The translations under genes and the position numbers were made by a program. Shown here piece after piece: positions 39,101 to 49,906 of a stretch of 64,000 nt of DNA. The stretch is from positions 26,219,540 through 26,283,539 of the forward strand of contig BSYO01000003.1 in the NCBI GenBank assembly GCA_033239525.1. The letters are read 5' to 3'. The stretch comes from Nepenthes gracilis (taxonomy: Eukaryota > Streptophyta > Magnoliopsida > Caryophyllales > Nepenthaceae). Within the stretch, counting starts at the first letter, position 1, and each line of letters begins with the position of its first letter. The notes beneath the pieces were generated by a model, which searched no databases, was not told where the DNA came from, and saw only the letters and a program-made list of their open reading frames with translations.

Positions 39101-41754
39101 GCCTAATTTTGTTAAAAAATCTTATCTGATTTAATTAGCATAAAATATACTCAAACAAATATATCTCGTACCCTAAAAACTCCTCATTGATTCAATCAAT
39201 TTAAATTATAACGGGCATTTAAAAAAAGAAAAAAATAATAACATTAACAATAAGCTTAAAAAAATGGGAGTTAATTTGTGGGCATCTAAAATGGGAGCTA
39301 CATAATATTTCTATAATTAGATTATATAATTTTTATTATATCTATGGCCGGAATTGGACTGAGCCATAGAGTTATGTATGATCAATTGATGACTATGTTT
39401 CAATTGTAGATCGAGATTATTACATAATATAATATAAAATTATATATATTAAATTAAAAAAATAATCTTATTTTTATTAAATACTACATGGAAAGAGATT
39501 TATTTACTGAATTATACTCACGGGTAACGTAGCAATTAGAATAACTGGGTTTTCTATTCATAAAATTCCCATTAATTATTTTTGAAAAACAAATAAAAAT
39601 ATATATATTGATAAATATTATGTTATCCGATAATTTATAAATGATAACTGAAAAACGTCTCCTAAATGATTATATTTCTTAGAGAGTGCTATCGATGTGG
39701 CAACATCGATGATTATATTTCTTATCTATTTATTTATAATAATAAATTTATATAAATAAATAAATAAACTATACAGATTGATCATATCTCAAAAGCTTAA
39801 GAAAGACTATCTTCAATATTTCTAAAACTGAAGATGACAAAGCTTCTTGTTTCCGAGCAAATACAAATGCTGATGCTTAACCGATTTACGAGAGAATGGA
39901 GATTTTGCAATGTGAAGTATGTATTTTATATTTTTTTTTTTTTGGTTAATTTTTTAATACAAATTTCACTTAAAAAATTAAAAGAAAAAAAAAAAGCGAA
40001 GTATATGCTTCATGTTGCAGAATCCCATATTCTGATTTACGGCAATGTAAATTCAGCTTTTATAGTATCCGATAATATATCATTGGAAATGTAAATTTAT
40101 ATATAACAAAAATAAATTTTGACCTATTTTAATTTAATCAAAATTAAAATATTGTTGATTTATTTTATGTATTGTTGAATATTTCCTTTTCAGTGGTAAA
40201 ATAGTTTATAAAAAAATTATCCATAATATTCACAACAAAAATTTATCAAAAGGAAGATATAAAGAAATACTTCATTAAAGAATTTTGATATATGGTCACT
40301 CTGCGAATAGAAAAGGAAAGTTATATAACCTTCTAATCGTGAATTTAATTAGCAAAAGAAACTTAAACATCATAATATCTGATATATTTAATTATTAAAA
40401 TAAAATAATTATTTTTAAAAAATAAAATAAAATAGGAATAGAGTTAAAAATTTTTATTCCCATATATGGTTATTAAAATATATTAAATTGAGAATTAATA
40501 TTCTAATATTTAGTATATAATAATTATATAAAAAATATGGTAAAAATTTATATTAATGACTTTTTTATTCTTATTTAAGAAAAAAGATTTTGAAGGTTGG
40601 AGAGTATAAATAATACCTTATATGTTATGAAAATAGAATAAAATTAGAAGAATAATGATGGAAATATTAGAATAAAATTTATGGGTTAAAGAAATAGTTA
40701 TTCCTTATATGTAATAAGTAAAAAATACTTAAGAATATGTGATATTTTTTATTTCTCAATTTGAAATAATAAATTTTTTCTGAAAATATTTATTCCGTGT
40801 CAAAAAATAACTAAATAATTAAATAAATATTTCACTGTGAATAAAATAAGAATAAAATTTCTATTTTCACAAACTAAACATTAATTAATAATTTTAGCTT
40901 TGTGGGATTACCCTTTTATGAAGTTAACTTGAGGTTTATTTCAAACAATTTTTTTTCATTTTTCCTTGGTTTTGTGCCTTTTTTAATTAAAATTTTCATA
41001 CAATATATCCCGAGTTTTCACTACTTTACCTAATCTAGGGTATACCATTAACTTAATTTTAACTAAGTATTATATTCTATATAGTCTTTTTTTTTTCCAG
41101 ATAATACTAATTAATTGTACATGAAAGAAAACCCTCTCCTATAACCTATATAAAAACGTCGATGTTTGAAACTTGAATTAAATTCTCTTGTCATAGTCTG
41201 GTCAAATTTGTGCAACGATTTAAAATGGTTCGATCCAAATACTAGCAAATGGTCAAAAGATTACTTAAAAATTAAGTTTCCAATGCAATAAGTCCCTCAA
41301 AATTTTCAAAGAGCATGAATTTGCCCATTAATTGACATTGTAGGTACCAACTGTGTAGGTGGGTACCACTAGATATGGTATACAATTTTCCCTCCTCCCC
41401 CTCTAATTTTGCCCGCTACATATAACGGGCAATGTTATATTTATTAATTTGTGTGTGTTATTATAATTAGTAAAAATAAATGACTTGAATTGTGTGTATA
41501 AATTTACCTATTGTATAGTATTTGTTGATAAAATCCTAATTTTTTACTGATATTTGATAGAGTTCTTATAGTGTTGAAAATTTTTAGCACAGTCATTTTT
41601 TTAATTTTTAATTTTGTTTTCAATTTATAAATATATCAAGTATTTCATAACCTGAAGGGTTTGTACAAAACAAAGAGAACATGAAATTTTAAATATCCAT
41701 ATCGATATTCCTTTGCTGATTTTAAAAGATCCAAAACCATAAGATCGATTTGTG
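36191..41754. other. AT-rich intergenic DNA
   Basis: Strongly AT-rich with no recognisable gene. A more complex stretch at 38640-38940 (GCACGAGTGCCTTGG, CCTCGAGCATGCCC) resembles 43380-43740 in style and may be the same repeat. An 86-codon frame at 39834 has no family match. Confidence 0.55.
38280..38950. repeat. Possible degenerate repeat copy A
   Basis: Order of landmarks: TTTTTACGTAAAAAACTCCC, a C/T-rich run (38660-38700), a TTTTATACTGCGAACG-like segment, then words such as GTGCACGAGTGCC and AAGCGCCCCTCGAGCATGCCC. A similar order is seen at 42860-43800. Possibly an old LTR. Weak evidence. Confidence 0.25.
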
Positions 41755-41759
41755 AAATT

Positions 41760-42632
41760 TGTTGGAATATATGTCATTCTCTTGTGGGCTCATATCCAAT
41801 TGACAGGATAACAAGTCTGTCCAAATATGTATGGGTGCAAGACTAAAAAAATGCGTGCGACAATATGGCTTAATGACAAAAAACTTGCTATCGAAGTAGT
41901 GCTACCATGCCGAAATAATAAGGCCAGTTAAATCCATATTAATACGAGGCCAGCCGAGTAGTAGGAGGCTGGCTAGCTAAGAAGGGGCCGGTCCGAATAG
42001 TAGGAGAGCGGCCGGCCAAATAGTAAGGAGGTTGGCTTGTTGAAGATACTGGCTAAGGGCACTAATACAAAGGCCGATGGTAGCCTGGCTAATCGGCCGA
42101 GGGTGATTTGTTTGGAAAGCCGGTCATCTACAAAATTCGTGCAAACAACTACTCTGTAGAAGCAAGTAATTGACATTCAGAGTTGGGAGTTAACTTTGTA
42201 AAGTAAATCAATTGCAAAGTTTACGACTTGAAGGTAGCATTGTAGGGTAGATGAGAATAGGTGACAGATTTTACAGGGCACGCCACAAACTTGTAGAGTA
42301 GGTGCTGCTCGGTGCATTTATATATATGTGTGTGTGTGTGTTCATAGTTGCGATGCTAACGAGACAGAGACAGGAAGAAGTAGAGAAAAATAAAGAGTCG
42401 CAATTTTTCTCTTGTGCTCTTTTTTTCAAGGGTTTTTGTAATCAAAGAATTTTATAACCAAATTTACATAGTAAAATTTTATATATTGAGTGTCCTGTGA
42501 TTTTTCTCCATCTTATTCAGAAGAGGATTTTCACATAAAAGTATGTTATTCTTTCTCCTCCCTGTTGTGAGTGATTGTTATTATTATTTTCCTCTCGATT
42601 TCACTGTTGGACCGGCATCTCTTTCCCTTTCA
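41760..42632 (+). mobile_element. Solo LTR with perfect AAATT target duplication
   Basis: Begins TGTTGGAATATATG and ends CTTTCCCTTTCA, 873 bp, flanked exactly by AAATT at 41755-41759 and 42633-42637. No internal retroelement sequence is present, so it is a solo LTR. AGAAGAGGATTTTCACATAA near its end is typical of LTR R/U5 regions in Ty1/copia elements, but the superfamily is inferred. It contains a GC-rich block (41940-42120) with repeated GTAGTAGGAG/CGGCC words and a TG repeat at about 42327. Confidence 0.8.
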
Positions 42633-42637
42633 AAATT

Positions 42638-43919
42638 ATTTTAAAATTTTTTTATTAATATTGTTTGAAATTTTATATATATAGTAAATATATAGTATTT
42701 TTTTCAAAAAATAAATTTTAGACAAATTTAAAAAATCAAAAAGCTACTCTATAACAGCGCCTCCAATGTCGACACGAGGGCATACACGTCGAAAAGGCTG
42801 TTGTAAGCCCAAACTAATTGCTAGATATATATTGCAAGATAAATACATATTATTTTAAATATATGTTATATGATAAATATATTAGGGTTCAATTCAGACA
42901 CACACAATTAAATATATAGAAATAAAACTTGAACCCCTATTAAACGTTAATCACCAAATTTATAAATATAAAAAATACAATAATATATAATATTTTTAGC
43001 GAGAAAAATTCTTTTCAATTGAAAAAAAATCACCGAATATATTTCAAATAAATCCACTATAACAACAACACCGGTTATAAATAATCTCATCCGAATTTCT
43101 TTACTACAATCTTGAGTAAAGAATGTTTGATTATAATCTCATCCGAAATCTCTTTACTACAATCTCAAGTGAAAAATAACTAATTATAACTCCCTCAATA
43201 CACCCAATAACAGACAAAAAAATATAATATAAAATAATAGTAATTAAATAAAATACGTTTTAAAAATTTACTATAAAATAACGTACCCGAAATTGGCAAG
43301 GAACAAAACTTAAATCGAATATCAATTGGATGCCTAACCTCTTCCTATTTTCTTTTTTTCCTCTTTTTTCTCTATATGCGGTACTCCTTATATGAGAAAT
43401 AATTTTAATTTTTTTTAAAATTGCGTCAGATGCGATTTTATACCAGACATGACACTTGACTACCTATCAAGCATGCGCCCACTATAATCAACGCACAAGT
43501 GCTTGTCACGGGCACAAGCACTGCAATCCGTACATAAGTACTCCCTTGGGCATGCCTCAAGCAATCTCCCAACTTGGAATCGAAGCACAGGCGTAAATCA
43601 GGACCATCATGGCCACTTTATTAACTTTTAATCAATTTTCAGCTGAATATTGTATGTACATCACACTATCTTTCAGCATCTTTTATCGTCTGAATGACCA
43701 TCGATTGACCTTCAATCAAACCCTCGTATAAATATCACTCGACCTTTCGATAATTATCCGTTTATTATAACATCCACATGAGAGTGACTAAAACCCAACA
43801 AAATATTCTATTTTTTTCTTATTCTACCAACTTATTTAGTGCTTTCAATATTAATTTATATTAAGTGGAAGTTTAGGCCTATTTATCAAATTTTGTTTTG
43901 AAAAACTTCCAAAAGACAA

Positions 43920-43950
<31 letters not shown>

Positions 43951-44130
43951 TTATATCTTAAAGTTGAAATATTACAAATATTGAAGTAGACAATTTTGAT
44001 TTTAAATACCATAGAAGACTCGAAATTTATTCCGCTAGAACTTACTAGAACATGCACATCTAGAGGATCTGCATGATCTTATGTAGCCAACCAAGGTAGA
44101 CTTCTTCATCAATTGCATTTAATTCAAGTA
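42638..44130. other. AT-rich DNA upstream of the chitinase
   Basis: Includes a tandem duplication at about 43085-43175 (ATAATCTCATCCGAA...CTTTACTACAATCT twice), the possible degenerate repeat copy B (42860-43800) and an (AT) run at 43920-43944. No gene recognised. Confidence 0.55.
43085..43175. repeat. Short tandem duplication
   Basis: Two adjacent copies, about 50 bp apart, of ATAATCTCATCCGAA followed by CTTTACTACAATCT. Only a few bases differ. Confidence 0.7.
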
Positions 44131-44138
44131 TTATAAAT
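44131..44138 (+). promoter_or_regulatory. TATA box of the chitinase gene
   Basis: TTATAAAT lies 56 bp upstream of the chitinase ATG (44194) and would give a short leader. This is the only good TATA match in the proximal region. Confidence 0.6.
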
Positions 44139-44193
44139 ACCCTTTTATTTCCAATTATTTTCTCATCACAAGTTCACATTTCCCCTTAGAATC

Positions 44194-45577
44194 ATGGCTC
44201 TCTCCACGGAAATAAACCTATTGACATTAGCCTTTTTGGCCGGAATATTAGCCGGAGTATTACCAAACCTTGTCTCCGGCCAAAATTGTGGGTGCGCTGC
44301 AAATCTTTGTTGTAGCAAATGGGGTTATTGTGGCACCGGTGACGCCTACTGTGGCTCGGGTTGCCAAGAAGGCCCTTGTTATTCTTCCGGCGGCGGTGGT
44401 GGCGGTGGCGGCGGCAGCGTCGCTGATATTGTAACGGATTCATTTTTTGACGGAATTATCAATCAAGCAAGCTCCAGTTGTGCCGGAAAATATTTTTATT
44501 CTCGGAGCTCTTTCCTCGATGCCTCGGATTCTTATCCCGCCTTCGGCACCAGTTCTGATGCCGACACGAACAAACGGGAAATCGCTGCCTTCTTCGCGCA
44601 TGTCACGCATGAGACTGGACGTAAGCAATGCCAGTTTATGTTATATTTTTAAAATATAAAAATAATATCATTTTTATTTTATTTTTTTATCATACCACTA
44701 TTTAAATATTTTAATATTATATATATATTTTTTAACAATTCAACTGCACAATATTTATATGAGTAATGTTATTTACTAGCCGTGACACATTGTGTTATTT
44801 TTGAATTAAAATATTAACACTAAATACAACCCAATTATTTGATATTATAAATTTCTCAAATCCATTAATAACATAAACTCACTTTTAACATAAACCCAAA
44901 CTCTCTTATTTATTTTCGTGGCCGTACGTTATTATATGTCACAACTGATATTTATCATCCTCATATTGACCCACCTATTTTGAGCTTTTGATGAAGTTAA
45001 CGTATCGTAATATATTTTTATCTTATTTATATATTTATACCAATAGAATAATATAAAAACAAATAGATAAACAAAATATTATGTCAAAATAAGTGTTTGA
45101 AATGTGACTAAATAATAGATATCTGAACAATACTATCTTTTTATATGTATAATTGCAGATTTTTGCTACATAGAGGAGATCGGAGGTCCGTCGTTGCCGA
45201 CGAGTGCATACTGCGATGCATCAGCTGTTCAATGGCCATGCAACCCAAACGTGGGATACTATGGGAGGGGCCCAATTCAAATATCATGGAACTACAACTA
45301 CGGACCAGCAGGCCAAGCCATTGGTTTTGATGGATTAAACTCACCTCAAACGGTGGCTAATGATCCCATTATTTCCTTCAAGAGTGCGCTTTGGTTTTGG
45401 ATGAAAAATGTTCACTCCATCATAGTCTCTGGCCAGGGCTTCGGAGCCACCATTCGGGCCATCAACAGTATGGAGTGCAATGGCGGCAACCCTTCTGCCG
45501 TCGATGATCGTGTTGGCTACTACGTTGCCTACTGCAATCAGTTTGGTGTTTCTCCTGGTGGTGATCTTTATTGTTAA
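44194..45577 (+). CDS. Class IV chitinase (GH19) with hevein domain
   Basis: Secreted endochitinase that cleaves chitin beta-1,4 bonds, a plant defence protein. Exons 44194-44620 and 45159-45577 join across a GT-AG intron of 538 bp (phase 1) into 281 residues, normal for class IV. Residues 1-29 are a signal peptide ending VSG. Residues 30-62 are a hevein chitin-binding domain with all eight cysteines (32, 34, 39, 40, 46, 53, 57, 62) and the SKWGYCG core. Residues 66-74 are a nine-glycine hinge. The GH19 domain follows from ~76. HET at 139-141 carries the first catalytic glutamate (E140), and the second lies in YIEE (146-149). [15 protein letters not shown] and the [16 protein letters not shown] end are typical. 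No defect seen. It sits alone between repeats and shows no link to the neighbouring genes. Confidence 0.95.
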
Positions 45578-46800
45578 CGTTTGTATCATAAAGAGAGGAA
45601 ATGGCGCCTCTATGACAGATGTGGCTCTGAGACTCGTGCTCTATGGGATATTTAAAATAAGAAAATAATAGGTAAAATAATGACAAGTTAATTAATCATT
45701 GTAAGAGATGCAATAACATATTGATACATAGTTACTTTTGAATGTTACTTTAAATCGTTTCATAATATCAAAATGTATCAAGCTTTGAATATTATAATCA
45801 AAATATCATGCTTTTTAAACTATTAAAAATTTTTCTATAATTTTAAGATTAGAGTATACATATTTGATTATTCTTAAAATTTATAATTTAAAAGACGTTA
45901 TTTATCAAGCTATCTATTAATATTTGTTTTATTACTTCAGATATCACACACATTTAACTCTTTAAAAGGGAATGATAATGGGTCATCATCAAGGGCAAAA
46001 TTAAAACCTAATAATTTGTGTTACCTCAAAACTATATGGCCCACTTTAATGAAGAGATAAGTAGATTGAGAATACATGATGCTAATCAATAAATTCTTTT
46101 TAGAAATAATATGTGATAATATTTAAAATATTCTTTAGTTATCTAATTTAAAGTGACATTTAATTAATTTATTTATTTTATATGAGCTTAGCAATATAAA
46201 CAACTTTATTAGATATTATATTAAATTATGTGTCTAAAGAGAATTTTAGAAATAGTCACCTAATATTACTCTATTCTTAATATTGATTGGCTTTCAATTT
46301 TTTTATTAATTTACTTTTGTGCATGTAGGAATCTTAGTTTAAAGGTCTCTAGGAAAATAAAGATTTTAAGCTTCTTTGTTGGAATTTGTCAACAATGATT
46401 AAAACATTTATCAAATAATATTTAAAATAAGCAAAATATACTTTATGATTTAAATGGGATACGGGAAGAGTTCAACTAATTAAATAATACTTATAATATA
46501 AATGTATTTACTTAATATATGATATTTATAAATGAAATTATGTACTCAATGTTTAATTAAAGCCAACAAAATAGGATACAAGAATCTCTCATTACCAGAA
46601 ATACTACAGGATCTATGGTGTTATAATATAAAATGGCTACTGATTTAATGATTATACTCATTTATAAGTTTCATTAATGATAAATATTTTATATTAAATA
46701 GGAATCAGTGATCATATATTAAACAATGGTTATTACATTGACCCATGTCAACCAACCTCCATGAGGTGCATATGCTTATGGTTAGAAATTACTGTTAGAT
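45578..46800. other. AT-rich DNA downstream of the chitinase
   Basis: The chitinase 3' region has AATAAG/AATAAT-type signals at 45658-45690. Beyond that I see only AT-rich sequence. Confidence 0.55.
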
Positions 46801-46809
46801 ACTTATTTA

Positions 46810-47130
46810 TATATTCGTCCATCCATTAGCCCAAAACCATTGGCTATGTTACCATTTGTTAGGATTTATAAGTTTAATAAAGAAAAAAATTGACCCACAC
46901 ATTTATGCAAAGATAGGCCCCACAAGTATATATTGGATAGATTTGAGGGGCCTACCCCTCTAAAAGAGAAGCAGAGTCTATCTTTCTATTTGTCGGTCAT
47001 TTAATTTTAATAGGACATATGATAATTTTTAATTAAAAAAATAATTTTTTTAAAAAAAATTAAAAATTTTTAGTTATTTAATTGGAGTACAAGTCCAAAG
47101 AAAAACTTAATCCCAAAATGATCTGTCTAA
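46810..47130. repeat. Locally duplicated segment, copy 1
   Basis: Contains ATTCGTCCATCCATTAGC, TTTATAAGTTTA, TTGACCCAC, CATTTATGCAAAGAT and CCCACAAGTATATATTGGAT, then AAAATGA and CTGTCTAATAAAAAGAA. All recur in the same order about 745 bp downstream. Confidence 0.8.
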
Positions 47131-47558
47131 TAAAAAGAAGGATTATTTAGGCTTAAAAGCCAACTCTTATAAAGCTGGTTTCCTAATATAGGATTTGCAA
47201 TAGCATTTTATCAATTAAAGGATAAATTATTCCACTATAACCTTGTATATATTTCAAGCAATGGTTGCTTCATACTTGCATATTCTCTAATGTATTTTTT
47301 GTTGTAGTACAAGTCTTCATCGGTAAGAGACACTTTCTCTTGAATGTAATGGCCCATATTTAACATTTAAAAAAAATATACAAAAATATGTAACTAGTTA
47401 GATTTTTAATATTATTTTTTATAATATTAAAATGTCAAAATACTTCAATTATCAAAAGTTAATATAAAAATATAATTATTTATATATATATTTTAAAATT
47501 TTTTAAGCATATAAATTTTGATTCTTTAAATTTTTTTCATCTAATAATGACTGATTTA

Positions 47559-47860
47559 TTATTCGTCCATCCATTAGCTCAAACCCACGGAATGCTACCA
47601 ATTGTTAGATTTATAAGTTTATCCTTAAAAAATTGACCCACCCATTTATGCAAAGATCTCCCCCACAAGTATATATTGGATAGACAAATACTGTGTAAAA
47701 GAAAAGCATCTATTTTTTTTTTCATTTAATTTTATCAATAATATAAAAAAAAATAATTTTCTAAAAATATTTTTATAATTTTCATTTAATAGAAGTCATT
47801 GTCAATCCCAAAATGACCTGTCTATTAAAAAGAATGATTATGCACAAACAAGTAGATAAA
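47559..47860. repeat. Locally duplicated segment, copy 2
   Basis: Second, diverged copy of 46810-47130 in the same orientation, with ATTCGTCCATCCATTAGC and CCCACAAGTATATATTGGAT intact. Confidence 0.8.
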
Positions 47861-48413
47861 TTTGATATTAAAATTTTATCATTAAAATAGATATTCCAAA
47901 CCTTCTAATATTTTTAGCAATTGATACTTAATTTTTACGTATTTATTCTTAAAATAAGTCTAAGTTTCATCTCATTAAATTATTAGTTTTGTAATAAAAA
48001 AACACCATTTTATTAAAAGACAATTTTTAAGCTCATTTTTTATAATATTAAAATGTCAAAATACAATTATCAAAAGTTAATATAAAAGCCATTGATATAT
48101 ATATATATATTAATTAAAAATTTTTTATATTTTAAAAATCTTTAATATCATCAATAATGGCTATTATTTGTAAAACCGACGGAAAAATATTATTATGCTT
48201 TTAAATCTTTTCAAAATTATCTGTGCATAATTACTGTGTAATCGAGACCATCTATTTTTTTGATAATTTATCAATAATATAAAGTAAAGTAATTTTCAAA
48301 AATATTTTTATCACTTTATTTATAAAGGAATTTGGGCCTAAACGGGGCTTAGAATTGCAGATGATGATAACTAAGTTAAATTTAATATTAAAATATTCCT
48401 GCATAAGATATAA

Positions 48414-49000
48414 GCCAACGAGTGTTGGCTAACGTTTACTATTTTTTTTTAAAACAAGTCTAAGTTTTATTTTATTTATTTTAAAAAAAACACCATTTTA
48501 TTAAAAGACAATAGACTAAGAATCATAGCCATTGATTTTTTTAAAAATATATTTAAAAAATTTAATATCAAATAAATATTATTATAAAAAAAAAAATATT
48601 ATTATTTTTTAAATCTTTTCAAAATATATATTCATAGACAATAATAGAAGAAGTGATAAATTAGTAGCAATTTTAAATAAAAGAAAAGGAAGTTAATAAA
48701 AATTATTTATTTAACTATAAGAATCCACCAGCCAACGAGTGTTGGCTAACGTGTGCTATTTTTCTATAATATGTACATATTTATTTATATTAAAATTATT
48801 ATGTTTAATATATAGACTAAGAATCATACCTATTTTTTAAAAATAATTTTAATGTAAATAAATATATAATTAAAATATAAATAATATTTCTCTTAATATA
48901 TATTTATAGACAATAATAGAAGAAGTGATAAATTAGTAGCTATTTTAAATAAAAGATTAATAAAAATTAGTAGTTAACTATAATACCCTTATGAATTTTC
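48414..49000. repeat. Tandem ~300 bp repeat with GCCAACGAGTGTTGGC hairpin
   Basis: GCCAACGAGTGTTGGCTAAC occurs at 48414 and 48731. AGACTAAGAATCATA occurs at 48513 and 48814. ACAATAATAGAAGAAGTGAT and AAATTAGTAGC occur near 48638 and 48910. The spacing drifts from about 317 to 272 bp. The first motif is self-complementary (GCCAAC...GTTGGC). Confidence 0.8.
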
Positions 49001-49159
49001 CTATTTTCTATTTTTTTATTTTAATATTTTTTTTACATTTAATTTTAAAAAAAATAATTTAATAAAGATTTTTAGTTATTTTTTTATTTTGATATATTTT
49101 TTTTGTATTTGATTTAAAAAAATAATGATTTAATATATTTTTTATTTTATAATTTCTTT

Positions 49160-49270
49160 TAAAAAAAAACGCGTCACAAGGAGCTGCGACGCCCCACGTG
49201 TCACAACTCCCCCGATCCGTAAACTAGGGGGCTACGCCTCACTTTTGAGACTCAATCCCTTTGCATTGGG
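49160..49270. other. GC-rich islet in AT-rich DNA
   Basis: AACGCGTCACAAGGAGCTGC, then CGCCCCACGTGTCACAAC with a CACGTG core, then CCCCCGATCCGTAAAC and GGGGGCTACGCC. It sits in sequence otherwise almost free of G and C. Possibly a retroelement scrap; no coding potential seen. Confidence 0.4.
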
Positions 49271-49800
49271 TTTGATTTCGTTAATTGCATATCTAATAAA
49301 TTTATGTATTTTTTTTTTTTAAGAAAAAGAATTTTAATTATAATTTTATTATAATTAAATGTACAACTTAATATATAAATAATATTTTTTAATTTTTAAT
49401 GTATTCAATTGTAACTTTTGTTATCATCTTTATAAATTTTAGATTCCCGCATCATTTTAATAGTTAATTTATATCATTAGAATATGATAGGCTGAAATAA
49501 AATCATCAGACTAAATTGTAATCTCAATCTCTATTTTTTTAAAATAATTTTAATATAATCTTAACCATTAAATTTTAATATTTAAAAAGTCTATCATAAA
49601 CTCCTAAATATGAAACCTCGTGACCACATTGGACGGCCATGCTTGTAACTATTCCAACTATTGTCAGAGTAAGAAAGCATAATTTATACTCATTTCTATA
49701 GGATTAAGTGTTCCGATCAGAAGCATCAATTCTCACACCCACACAAAAATAAAAATAAAAATAAAAAAGAAATAAAATATCAGCAACGTTGAGTATATAC

Positions 49801-49840
<40 letters not shown>
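49801..49840. repeat. (ATA)13 microsatellite
   Basis: Uninterrupted ATA repeat of 40 bp, 67 bp past the stop of the minus-strand TRM-type gene, thus in its presumed 3' untranslated region. Confidence 0.9.
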
Positions 49841-49841
<1 letters not shown>

Positions 49842-49906
49842 GACTTGAAAAACAATTAATCGATAGAGAACAAAAGGGGCGGCAGGCAGGTGGCGGGGAA
49901 GCTGCT

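Noticed and set aside
44192..45686. Minus-strand frames across the chitinase
   Set aside because: Shadows of the chitinase exons with low-complexity His/Arg composition.
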